DNA from: Mytilus californianus
Taxonomy: Eukaryota > Mollusca > Bivalvia > Mytilida > Mytilidae
Assembly: GCF_021869535.1 (NCBI RefSeq)
Contig: NW_026262593.1
Span: 70,954,322-71,018,321, forward strand
DNA length: 64,000 bases
Direction: 5' to 3'
Part shown: positions 1-9,231 of the stretch, one piece after another
How the letters are laid out: every line of letters begins with the position of its first letter
Position numbering within the stretch: position 1 is the first letter of the stretch
Translations under genes and position numbers: made by a program
Notes under the pieces: model-generated
Databases searched by the model: none
What the model was told of the DNA's origin: nothing
Seen by the model: the letters and a program-made list of their open reading frames with translations, nothing else

Positions 1-153
1 AAAGGATACAGCCGGAGGGTAACGATTTATTAAGGACATGTTCTAAAAAAGAAAGGCGCAACTATATAGTTATACAAAATAAACTTATAGCTAACACGGT
101 TTGCCTAATCCATTGTGTTGTTAAAAACTGAATAAATACTACATTTATTTTAG

Positions 154-303
154 TCATCAACTGTTCCATGGTTGGAAATAGCCAAGTCACCAGCTGTTAT
201 GGCTTGTATAACTGCGCATGTCTGTAATAACTGGATAAATTATACTCTTTTAACAAGTTTACCAGCATTTATGAAAGCAGTCCTTAAGTTTAACATCAAA
301 AGT
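154..303 (+). CDS. SLC17 copy A exon (helix 7 region)
   Basis: Fifty codons, phase 0 at both ends, acceptor TTTTAG and donor GTAAGT. It encodes the loop-plus-helix stretch beginning [13 protein letters not shown]. It differs from the copy B exon at only two of 50 residues (L/I and M/I), the most conserved exon pair of the two genes apart from the next-to-last. Confidence 0.9.
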
Positions 304-3300
304 GTAAGTTTTTGTCTTATGTAAGATAAAACGAATCGTCGGCTTGGGGGTTATCCAATTTTTATCAGTTTGATTATGTTCTAATATTCGTTTTGGGTTT
401 TCTTTTTTGTTATTGGATTTTGTTCACATGCACTTTTTCATAAAATGGATATAAAATACAAACCATAAGTTGAAGAACACTGGACAACAACGTGACAAAA
501 AACCTAAAGATTGCGCAACACGAACCAAACTGAAACTTAAGTGAACACAGTGATTGCCAAAGAATGAAATATAATGGCCAAAAAATAGCCTAACATTTGA
601 CTTTTTTTGGTGCATTGTTTTACTTTTTTGGGACATTTATATTCAAATTCAAATTGCATTTCATATCTTTATAGAATGGAGTGTTATCTGCTGTACCGTA
701 CCTATGTCAAGCTGTGTCAGGGTTCGGAGTAGGACAAATGGCCGATTTTATTCGTTCTAAACAATTATTATCTACTACAGGGACAAGACGCTTATGGAAC
801 AGCATAGGTGACTTTTGTATTGATTACTTATTTATTTTCTAATTAAAATACAAAGTTACCCCAAGAAAACATGAACGTGAATACTGAATGTTCTGTCATT
901 ATTGAGTTTAATTAATGACTATTAAAATTTAAATTGAAAGGAACATACTATGACTTTATGTACATTATAAAGTTACAGTCATCAGTAAGTGATATAAGTG
1001 AAGCAGAAGAAGAAAAAATATCCCTCTAGTATTAATCAATCAAAATCTTGCATTTTAACCTGAAGTTTAATAACAACAAATAATAATCTAATAGTATTAA
1101 AATATTGATCAGCATCTAGAGAACAAACCTATTATTTTCTTGTTGCTTATACATGTATTTAATGACTGGAGATAAGCTATAAACATGCATGGGCAATAAC
1201 TTGAATAAACTTGTTTATTTCAACATTCGATTCAAAATTCAAGTGATTATTTTATTAACCAAATCAGCGACAGTGTCACCACCTAAGAGGGCAAACTTTT
1301 TTTTTTTTTTTTTTTTTTTAGTATCATCACCTAAGAGGGCGACTGTCATACATGTGAAAGGTTTAGCTAGCTACGAAACCAGGTTCAATCCACCGTTTTC
1401 TACATAAGGAAATTGCCTGTACCAATTCAAGGATATGCCAGTTGTTTTCCATTCATTTGATGTGTTTGAGCTTTTGATTTTGTCATTTGATAAGGGGCTT
1501 TCCTATTTGAATTTTCCTTGGAGTTCGGTACTTCTGGTATTTTACTTTTTAACTATCAGCACTTTGTACTACAATAAGTGATCCATTATCAATAAATTTA
1601 TTGATCGGGTATCGCATACCCGTAATATTAATATGGAGAGCTTTAAAAGGCTGTGCCTTTTCATATCGCAATGAATAAAATATGTTTAAAATTAAATAAA
1701 TTCATTGATCGGGTATCACATACCCGTACTGTTATTTGATTCAATCCAGATGCTTCTTGCCCGTTTGCAATTTTTTGTCCATTTCCTGGCCATGGCGTGC
1801 TCTCTATTTCCTAACCCAATTCAATCCAATAGAATCGTAACAATACTATTAAGCAACCAATCAGAACCAACTATTGTTTAAGTTCTCAGATGACGTGTTG
1901 ATCGTATGAAGCTAATATTTGTGAAGCAAAGCAATGACCTATTTTGCATCAGAGTCTTACCACAAATAATATCGCCAGTATATAGAATATGAAGCTTTAG
2001 ACTATTTCATCATAATCATTAATCAAAATACAAAAACTTATCCTGATAAGTTTGAAGAATTGTCTTTTATAGTTAAGGGACAAATGCTTTTTCTATGAAT
2101 TTGTTCTTCAGTCTTTCGTAGTGATATAGTGCAAATAAATGATTGTTTCTGCAGCCTTTCTTGGAGCAGGCGCCTTTTTGATTGGTACAGGATTTGTGTC
2201 ATGTGATCAACGCAATATAGCCGTTGCATTTCTCTCGATAGCTGTTATGTTTACTGGATTTAGTAGAGCTGGATACGTCGTTAACCATGTGGACTTTGGC
2301 CCAAAGTAAGTTGAATTTTATAAGACAACATAATCATACTGCAACTATTCGACGTCATTACAAAAAAATTCAAAGACTGTCAGAGGTCAAAAAAGGTACA
2401 CAATTATGAGTATTCTTCAATTGTACATTTACATTGTAATACATTGTAAAACAAAATCAACCTGTTTACACATACATTACTACCTCAATAGCTGAATGTT
2501 TTATAATAAAAATTTGCCTACACGAGAAAACTTTCGCTTCAAAGTACAAAATGTAGCACGTATACATAAAATTTGTCTATGGGACACAGATAATGCCCCC
2601 GCTGACATATAACGTTATAAAGGAACATAACTCAAAAACGGTAAAAAGTGACGCAACCTAAATTTGAACTTCATCTGTGTTTTGTGGTAATAAGCTTTGT
2701 GTATAAGTTTTATACAATTGATTGAGGCAAACTAAAGTTAGAGAACGGAAACTGATTTTGGGACGTACAGACAGACGTACGGACAGACAAGGGTAACACT
2801 TAATGCCCTTCCGCCGCGGCGGGGACATCAACAATTGTGTTTATCAATATTTTAGGTGGTCAAAATTCATCAAAAATATAAACTAATACAGTGCATATCA
2901 ATCTTAAATCATTCATTGCAAAAATATTTCTAAAGGGAACAAATTGTTCGTCATGATGGAAAATCAAAGAGCCCTGAGGGAAAATATGACCAAAATTATT
3001 TATACATTGTTGTTTAGTTTTGGTAGGAGAAATTTTGAGAAAGGAGTTTATGTCAATGACTGCCTCGCGGAAGTGTTACTACAATTCATTACACATTTTC
3101 AAGTAGTACGCGTAGCTTAAGAAATTATACGGAAAGTGACTGTATATCACTGCTCAAATGCAACGACTGTGGTAGAAATCAACATCCGTTAGCAATATCT
3201 TTCAGATTTCAATTTCTATTGTTTTTTTGGTGTTTTTTGTATGTAAGATTCATATTCCTTTAATATACATGCATAGTTATAGCTTTCAATTTTTGAGTTA

Positions 3301-4671
3301 TATATAATCATATAACCTAGATATGCTGGTGTCTTGTATGGTATAACTAATACTTTTGCCACTGTGCCTGGTATGGTGGCGCCTATAGTAGCTGGAGCCT
3401 TGACACCAAATGTGAGTACCTTACCTCACTATAAATCTAATTGGCGTTGGCAGTATATAATTCATTAATCGACTCTTTTGGTTGTTTTAATTGTCATTTG
3501 ATTTAATTGGCAAGACTATAACTGTTAACAGGCAATCAATGACAGAACATTATTGTTATTGTATTTTGGTCATTTATGGGATGAGAAATTAATAAAAGTA
3601 ACTATACAATACAGAAATGATTAATTTATACGAAAAAAGATCACAGCAAAAAAGCTAATTTCGTTTTACTCGCTACAGAACATCTCCAAATTCATTATTT
3701 TTAGGCGAAATAAAATCGTCTTTAATGTAAAAAACGGGTTGGCTACTGAATTAATAGAAATGATCAGACGTTTTTATGAATAATTCAATTACCAGTAGTT
3801 TTAACTCTTTAGACATAAATCACTTATTGGAGAAACAACAGACGGCGCACAACCAAGGCATGACATCTATAAGCATGGTTGTGTAATGTATAATGACTGA
3901 CTTAAGAGAAAGCCAAAATTAACCTATCTTTTAATCACGTTTTAGACCACGCCCGGTGAGATGTCATTTATTGTGGAAAAGCCATATTATATAATGTTAA
4001 TTCTTTGTGTTATTAAGTATAGAACCAATAATTCGGGCCCGGTCAGCAAGAATATACAGGAAAGAAATACATATTTCCAATAAAATAGTTCCAATACGCA
4101 TAGCCGTTACTTTCAAAATATGTAACATTGTTCTGTAAATTTTGGTATGAAATGAAAGCTTTTAAAGTCCAGAGATCACTATTGAACCCTTTTATGAATA
4201 TCTACTCTTAATCAATGTAACAATAATGTATGACTTTGAAATAGAAGGGCTTGTTTCTCAGATCAGAAGTATTTTTGTATGTACTTCCGAATTTCTGGGA
4301 ACCACTGCGCTCTTTTGTGCAATTGAAGAGAGAGGCGAAAGGTACCAAAGTGATGATGAAACTCATAAGTCGAAAACAATCTGACAATGCCATGACAAAA
4401 AACGGAAAACGAAAAAAAAAAAACTAGAAAGCAATGGAAATGCGGTTTTATACAACTACAGTTTATTATGTTTTTAATCATTTTGTACCTGTATCAAATG
4501 CAGGATACTCAAGAAGAATGGAGGAACGTGTTTTATGTGTGTGCTGCTTTCTGTGTAGTTGGAATAGTGGTATTTGGATTTTTCTCAAGTGGCGAGATCC
4601 AGGAATGGGCGAAGGATCGTGAAGAGATTATTGTTGAAAAGCCAGCACTTGACACAGATACAAAACTATGA
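154..4671 (+). CDS. SLC17-family anion transporter, copy A (3' part, five exons)
   Basis: This is the C-terminal half of a major facilitator superfamily transporter of the SLC17 group (sialin, vesicular glutamate and Na/phosphate-type carriers), which move organic anions across lysosomal, vesicle or plasma membranes. Exons lie at 154-303, 675-807, 2155-2305, 3321-3411 and 4504-4671. All have AG/GT borders and compatible phases (0, 1, 2-aa, 1, 0), giving one open frame that ends in TGA. Family signatures seen are [63 protein letters not shown] and [13 protein letters not shown]. The segments cover roughly transmembrane helices 7-12. The gene starts before the window, so the N-terminal half is missing. 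The substrate cannot be told from this part. A paralogue with the same exon plan lies 30 kb downstream. Family assignment is firm; the subfamily is open. Confidence 0.88.
675..807 (+). CDS. SLC17 copy A exon (helix 8 region)
   Basis: 133 bases, phase 0 to 1, acceptor TATAG. It encodes [16 protein letters not shown] and the following [13 protein letters not shown] loop. This is the most divergent exon relative to copy B (about 8 of 44 residues), with changes concentrated where the helix meets the loop. Confidence 0.9.
808..2154. other. Copy A intron with dispersed repeat and hairpins
   Basis: Intron between the helix 8 and helix 9-10 exons. It contains a T-homopolymer flanked by two near copies of CACCTAAGAGGGC (1278-1350), a dispersed repeat at 1330-1570, and a pair of small hairpins at 1606-1726. 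No coding signal was seen in the rest. Confidence 0.6.
1330..1570 (+). repeat. Dispersed repeat, family R6
   Basis: About 240 bp closely matching 28562-28775 in the same orientation; both contain TAGCTAGCTA, AAACCAGGTT, CTACATAAGGAAAT and CAGTTGTTTTCCAT. Both copies sit in introns of the SLC17 paralogues but in different introns, so they are independent insertions rather than a trace of the duplication. Confidence 0.75.
2155..2305 (+). CDS. SLC17 copy A exon (helices 9-10)
   Basis: 151 bases, phase 1 to 2, acceptor CTGCAG and donor GTAAGT. It encodes two hydrophobic segments joined by [11 protein letters not shown] and ends in [11 protein letters not shown], the SLC17 signature (N-H-x-D-x-x-P) before helix 11. 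Confidence 0.9.
2306..3320. other. Copy A intron
   Basis: Intron between the helix 9-10 and helix 11 exons. It contains dispersed repeat R2 (2570-2828). The remaining ~700 bases show no open reading frame or structure I can support. Confidence 0.5.
2570..2828 (+). repeat. Dispersed repeat, family R2
   Basis: Runs from GTCTATGGGACACAGATAAT to CGCCGCGGCGGGGACAT. Internal landmarks are CGTTATAAAGG, GGTAAAAAGTGACGC, TGAGGCAAACTAAAGTTAG and a GACAGACGTACGGACAGAC stretch. Further copies lie at 36940-37185 (reverse), 42930-43350, 51490-51897 and 62878-63138. It ends in a GC-rich palindrome (CCGCCGCGGCGGGG) that contrasts with the AT-rich surroundings. Confidence 0.75.
3321..3411 (+). CDS. SLC17 copy A exon (helix 11)
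   Basis: 91 bases. It encodes [18 protein letters not shown], a hallmark of the SLC17 family, and ends at TPN before GTGAGT. One residue differs from copy B (Y/F). Confidence 0.9.
3412..4503. other. Copy A last intron
   Basis: About 1.1 kb, without coding signal. A reverse copy of dispersed repeat R5 occupies about 4275-4440, directly upstream of the terminal exon. Confidence 0.5.
4275..4440 (-). repeat. Dispersed repeat, family R5 (reverse)
   Basis: Contains AAACTCATAAGTCGAAAAC and TGACAATGCCATGACAAAAA, the complement of the motif set at 26150-26290 (TTTTGCCATGGCATTGTCAG, TTTTCGACTTATGAG). It ends 60 bases before the last SLC17 copy A exon. Confidence 0.65.
4504..4671 (+). CDS. SLC17 copy A last exon (helix 12, C-terminal tail)
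   Basis: 56 codons including TGA, acceptor AATGCAG. It encodes the last helix ([20 protein letters not shown]) and an acidic cytosolic tail ending DTDTKL. The 3' flank to about 4735 is similar to that of copy B. A possible AATAAA polyadenylation signal lies near 4915, but transcript ends cannot be placed. Confidence 0.9.
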   Translation, partial: DTQEEWRNVFYVCAAFCVVGIVVFGFFSSGEIQEWAKDREEIIVEKPALDTDTKL

Positions 4672-5017
4672 TAGTATAATGAAGATAGGCAGAACATTTA
4701 AAGCAGGACCATTATATTAAAATTGCTAGATTAATAGCGATTTGTTAATTTACAGTTTTAAGATTAAAGGAAAAAAGAGAGATAGGGACCACATACCTGA
4801 ATGGAAAATCATAAAGTATTATCAAAAACATATATTACACAATGTCTCAGGTGTTATACCACTATCAAAAACATGAAATCTCACAGATCTATGCAACGTC
4901 ATGAATGGAAGCATTAATAAATATATATGTGAACTTACTTTTTTATAATTAGTCTTCAGACTTCTTGCACTTCAGGAAAACAGAGAAAAATATAAACAAG
5001 AAAACTGAAAGTATAAA

Positions 5018-5160
5018 AATAAGAAGAAGTGGTATGATTGCCAATTAGACAACTCTCCACAAGAGACCAAATGACACATAAATTAACAACTACAGGTCAC
5101 CGTACGGCCTTCAACAATGAGTAAAACCCGTACTGCATAGTCAGCTTAAAAGCCTGTTTG
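5018..5160 (+). repeat. Dispersed SINE-like repeat, family R1
   Basis: Contains AAGAAGTGGTATGATTGCC, AGACAACTCTCCACAAGAGA, CACCGTACGGCCTTCAACAA and CGTACTGCATAGTC. This is the most frequent repeat of the window. I recognise it as a typical bivalve dispersed repeat, but I have no class assignment. Confidence 0.75.
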
Positions 5161-6149
5161 CTCACCTTTAAAACTTTTGGTGTTTACTGTTTCTACCTAT
5201 TTATTAAAGTTTTCGAAATAATAGACATTTCATCTTGCTGCCAAAGGGACATTTATGGCTTCTACACTAAAAACTTGTTGATTGTGTAGAACGTCAAAGG
5301 TCCATGGTAACGTCACAATAAGTGGAAATGAGTAAACATGAAATCCTTATTTCAAGCCAATTACTTATATTAGGAGTAACCCAATGATTTTTGACATTGT
5401 TACAATGATGTAGATCTTGTATAATATATTGTTCGTGCGAATCTTATAGTTTAATATGTCCACTTTTTGATAAAAATGGAGATATCTATATTTCTAAATA
5501 CAATGGTATATCTCCCTATACAACTATAATACAAGATTTCTACTCCTACAAGTTTTTGTCAGAACTACATTGTTCTATCTCCACATTCCCATTGGCTTAT
5601 TCATCTAGTAAGTTGAGAGAAAATATGTTTAGAGTGTTGTATCTCCACTATTTTTCGGGTATTTTTACTGTAAAATAATTGTTATCAAAATTATCTTAGT
5701 AGAAATATGCTTGAATTGTTTGCACGGCTAAAACTCGCTCTATGAGCAATTCTTAGCAAATCCAGCAGTCAAGAATTGGGGATATTACACAGTTGAAAAA
5801 TCCATGGTCTATCTTCCATAGAAATATGGGGATACATTTCTAAAACAACATTGTTAAAAGCAAAATGTTCTATCTCCAAAAAGGGGGATGCTTTATTATC
5901 TAAATTGCTTTGTCTATTAAAAAACAATCAAACAAAGAGTTACTCTGCATGTACGTAAATCGATTCTTTTATAACTTTTTATGATTCAGTCAAATATTAA
6001 AAGATATTGCACTTCTAAACTTTAGCTTAAATTTTTACTACTATTACCAAATGGGAAATACGTCATTATTGGATTCAAACGACATTATTGTTGATATGTT
6101 TGCTATTTACCGTTTCTAACTATATATTACAGTTTTCGAGGTAATAGAC

Positions 6150-6499
6150 ACAGATCATAACTCCAACAAAGGACCAATTGAGATTTTTCGCCTTGTTGAA
6201 TGTATTGTAGATCTGATTTTGATGAACAATTTTGCTTTTTCCTCTCTTTCTATTATAGTCTATACAAAGAATGGATAAATCGTCTTCCAAGAAAAAAATA
6301 ACTAATATATGGGGTCAATTTACGATTTCGACCATGTTGCCTTGTGTGTAGGTCTTACTTTGCTGAACAATACTACTATTCGAAGATTCTCTCCATCTTC
6401 TATAGTTTCCACGAAATAATGCAGACAAGGTAAACATCATCATTCAAGGGCATTTTAAACTCCTATAAGAGGCCAATGTTGACCTATTTGTAGATATTT
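6150..6499. repeat. Dispersed repeat R8, part left of the DIRS insertion
   Basis: Contains GGACCAATTGAGATTTTTCG, TAGGTCTTACTTTGCTGAAC, TCAAGGGCATTTTAAACTCC and TTGACCTATTTGTAGAT. These are the same landmarks as in the ~160 bp repeats at 38985-40090. The next expected part of the repeat appears at about 10759, beyond the retrotransposon. Confidence 0.7.
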
Positions 6500-6509
6500 A
6501 ATTCCAAAA

Positions 6510-7072
6510 CTAAACGAGACTTACCTTAGTTTTGACCCATCTGCTAATTGTTTCTCTTGAGACTGGTTTAAACGGTTTTACATAACTTATAAAAAGCTTC
6601 TGACTATTACCGCGAGCTTTAGCTGTCCTCATCAAATATTCTTTTAAAACAGTAAAAACACACAATCTCCTATCTGGAGGATAGGCAAAAAGTTCAACAA
6701 AATGTACATTAAACCCAGGTCTATTCTGTTTCAATAAACCTGAATAAAACAAGGTATAACTATCCTTTCCTTTTACTAAATTGTCTAAACATAGCAAAAA
6801 TAACGACTGTGTCCTACAAGCCGTGGATAAAACAATTAACATTACTAACTTCAATGTTAAATCTTTCAACGAAATATATTTTACGGGAGATAACTTCCGT
6901 AAAAAATTAAAAACTTTAGATACGTCCCAAGTTTCACTATATCTAGGTTCTGAAGGTCGCAAATTATATACACCTTTCAAAAATCTGATGATTGTAGCGT
7001 TAGAGCCAACTGTCACTCCATTAAACATTATTCCTAAGGCTGACAAAGCAGATCTTGCACAATTTATCGTAT
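6510..7072 (-). pseudogene. DIRS tyrosine recombinase, catalytic part (frameshifted, truncated)
   Basis: Continues the recombinase after the frameshift, from YTINCARSALSAL. It includes LSTACRTQSLFLL, which carries the first catalytic arginine, and SRETISRWVKTK near its end. The second half of the catalytic set (the H-x-x-R box and the nucleophilic tyrosine) is absent: reading stops a few codons after WVKTK, about 20 bases from where the host repeat begins. The recombinase cannot be active in this copy. Confidence 0.82.
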
Positions 7073-7489
7073 ACTATAACTTAATCCTTTATCAAAAAGC
7101 ACTGTTAAAAAATCTAAGACTTCATTTAAAGCTGGTTGAAGTGTATCAATTTTCCTTTTACTACAGAAACGGAACCATTGCTTGACATAAGTTGAGTATT
7201 GCTTTTTCGTACTGTCTCGCCAAGATGCCAAAATGATTTTGGAAGCCTTGTCTGAAATGCCTTGGTTTTCCAAATATTTCCTGATAACCGACAAGCAAGA
7301 AACTTTAACTGATTGTGAAGAGAATGAATCTTTTTCGTTCCTGGAATGGACAGCAGTCTTTTCTTTCGAGGCAACATTTTTGGAAAATCTATCAACATTT
7401 CTAGTAGTACTGGGTACCATGTCTGAGTCGGCCATAATGGTACAATCATCAGAACCTCTGCACTGTCTTTCTGAACTTTCTGTAGACAT
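7064..7489 (-). pseudogene. DIRS tyrosine recombinase, N-terminal part
   Basis: 141 residues from an ATG that lies inside the RT ORF in another frame. Residues from about 80 form the core-binding (SAM-like) domain: ASWRDSTKKQYSTYVKQWFRFC. The frame then hits TAA just after KGLSYS. The continuation, in another frame, reads YTINCARSALSAL, the normal next block of DIRS recombinases, so one base has been lost here relative to an intact gene. The two frames together would make one recombinase that cuts and joins element circles into the host genome. Confidence 0.8.
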
Positions 7490-9231
7490 CTACTAATTAG
7501 AGAAAAAGGGGGAAAAAGATAATAAAATACCTCATCAGACCATAAAATACTAAAAGCATTTACAAATACTGCCTCAGGGTCAGGTTTCCACGACGAGAAA
7601 CTCTCAACTTGACAATTTATTCTAGAGGCAAATAAATCATGGCCTGGAGTACCCCAAATGTCCACTAATTTATGGAAAACTTGTTTATCAAGCATCCACT
7701 CTAAATGATCATCAATTTTTCTTGATTCAACATCTGCAGCATTATATTTACCAGGAATATGTTCTACTGAAATCCATATATTTCTTTCAATACACCAGAC
7801 CCACAAAAGTTTGGTTATTTCATTCATTTGCATGGATTTCATACCACCCATATTGTTAACATATGCAATTGCACTAGAATTGTCACAAAAAATCTTCACA
7901 TGTATATCTGAAATTTTTTTACAAAAAGCCTTCAGAGTATAAGAAATGGCTAACAATTCCAGAACATTTATGTGATAAGTTTGCTCAACATCATTCCATC
8001 GTCCTTGAATTTTTTGGTCTTTAAATAAAGCACCCCAGCCTTTTAATGAGGCGTCAGTTGTCATAGAAAAATCTGGATTTTTCCTATTAATGACTCTTTT
8101 CTGACAATATAAGTTTTCAACCCACCATTTTAAATCTGCTTTCATGGCAGATGTTATAGTCATATTTTGATCAAAATTTCCAAATGACAATTTTAAAGCC
8201 TGAATCTTTTCAATTTCTAAATTTCTGTAATATAAATGACCAAAATCCACAGCTGAGAGAGTGGATATTAACAAGCCTATAACATGGGCAACTAATCTTA
8301 TACTAGCTGTATTATTCTTGATCAGATTCTGACATTCTAATACAATTTTTTCTACTTTTTCTTTTGGCAACACAACTGTCATAGATACAGAATCAATAAT
8401 ATTGCCTAAAAAAACAATTTGTTTTGCAGGCTTGAAAACAGATTTTCTTTCATGAATTATAAAACCAAGCCACTCCATTAAATCATTAGTATTTTGTACA
8501 TTTTCTATGCACTCATCTTCAGTATCTCCAAGCAAAAGAGAGTCATCAATATAAGCTACATTCATATAACCAAATTGCCGTAAAGTTGCAAAAACAGGCT
8601 TCATTAACTTTGTAAAGATTCTAGGTGCTGATAGCAAACCATTTGGTAAACAAGTATATTGAAAAATATTGTTTTTCCATATAAAACGTAATAGTTTCTG
8701 ATGTTCCTCTGCTATAGGAACAGAATAATATGCATGACGCAAATCAATTGAACTGAAAAAACAATTTGGTTTCACCAATTTTAGAGCCATTTCAAAAGTA
8801 TCCATCTTGAAATGATGGGGAATAATAAATTTATTCAACTCTTTTAAATTAAGAATTACTCTATGCTCATTTGTATTTTTCTTTGGAACTGTAAAAATTG
8901 GAGAGATATATTGATCTGTATCAAAATTAACTTCCACTATTACACCCAAATTTTTCAAATTTTCTATCTCATCATTTATAATTTTTTCTTGGCCTTTATC
9001 AAAAATTCTTTGATGTGGTGTGAGACTTTGAGTGGGTATTGAATTATAAATAAATTCAAGGTGACAGTGTTCAACTGTATCCAAAATAAATTTATCAGAA
9101 GTAATTTTTTGCCAGTTTTCAACATAATTTTTCAATCTACCTGCTGTAAAAGTTTTGATATCAGAGACACCTGCTAAACTTACCTGTTTAGCATAATTTA
9201 CTTCCTCAGGAAACTTGGAACACCTCTCAAG
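7126..9231 (-). CDS. DIRS element reverse transcriptase / RNase H polyprotein
   Basis: Frame -1 relative to Gag and open from the slippery site at 9231-9237 through to the stop at 7126. No ATG lies near the conserved start: GRLKNYVENWQKITSD precedes the RT domain and is reached in this frame without a stop. Counting from the K of KNYVENW as residue 2, the RT core has SSIDLRHAYYSVPI (~128-141), LPNGLLSAPRIFTKLM and the catalytic YIDD (~195-198). RNase H follows with TTDAS, NVLELLA, FCDNSSAIAYVNN and NAADVESR, giving the acidic catalytic set D, E, D, D. C-terminal to it is the DIRS-conserved DLFASRINC ... WPTQTWYPVL region that some authors compare with a methyltransferase. It shows no internal stop, so this ORF may be intact even though the recombinase is not. 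It overlaps the recombinase ORF by about 360 bases. Confidence 0.88.
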   Translation of the reverse strand, partial: LERCSKFPEEVNYAKQVSLAGVSDIKTFTAGRLKNYVENWQKITSDKFILDTVEHCHLEFIYNSIPTQSLTPHQRIFDKGQEKIINDEIENLKNLGVIVEVNFDTDQYISPIFTVPKKNTNEHRVILNLKELNKFIIPHHFKMDTFEMALKLVKPNCFFSSIDLRHAYYSVPIAEEHQKLLRFIWKNNIFQYTCLPNGLLSAPRIFTKLMKPVFATLRQFGYMNVAYIDDSLLLGDTEDECIENVQNTNDLMEWLGFIIHERKSVFKPAKQIVFLGNIIDSVSMTVVLPKEKVEKIVLECQNLIKNNTASIRLVAHVIGLLISTLSAVDFGHLYYRNLEIEKIQALKLSFGNFDQNMTITSAMKADLKWWVENLYCQKRVINRKNPDFSMTTDASLKGWGALFKDQKIQGRWNDVEQTYHINVLELLAISYTLKAFCKKISDIHVKIFCDNSSAIAYVNNMGGMKSMQMNEITKLLWVWCIERNIWISVEHIPGKYNAADVESRKIDDHLEWMLDKQVFHKLVDIWGTPGHDLFASRINCQVESFSSWKPDPEAVFVNAFSILWSDEVFYYLFPPFSLISRCLQKVQKDSAEVLMIVPLWPTQTWYPVLLEMLIDFPKMLPRKKRLLSIPGTKKIHSLHNQLKFLACRLSGNIWKTKAFQTRLPKSFWHLGETVRKSNTQLMSSNGSVSVVKGKLIHFNQL

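Larger units (their letters stand above)
4672..6499. other. Intergenic DNA downstream of copy A
   Basis: Holds the copy A 3' flank, an R1 repeat (5018-5160), fragments of repeat R8 (about 5150-5300 and 6070-6499), and between them a stretch (5440-5890) rich in GGAGATA/TATCTCC motifs in both orientations. No gene is supported. Confidence 0.5.

Noticed and set aside
6500-6540. AAG/GTAAGT on the minus strand after WVKTK looks like a splice donor in the DIRS recombinase
   Set aside because: The host repeat resumes within about 20 bases, and no H-x-x-R or tyrosine exon was found further on. Truncation is the simpler reading; a cDNA could overturn this.
6781-7185. 134-codon plus-strand ORF
   Set aside because: It is the antisense of the DIRS recombinase and shows no independent coding support.
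9160-9195. AAACAG/GTAAGT and following TTTAGCAG on the minus strand between Gag and RT
   Set aside because: The implied intron would be about ten bases, too short to splice. The reading frame is open without it and a slippery heptamer explains the frame change.
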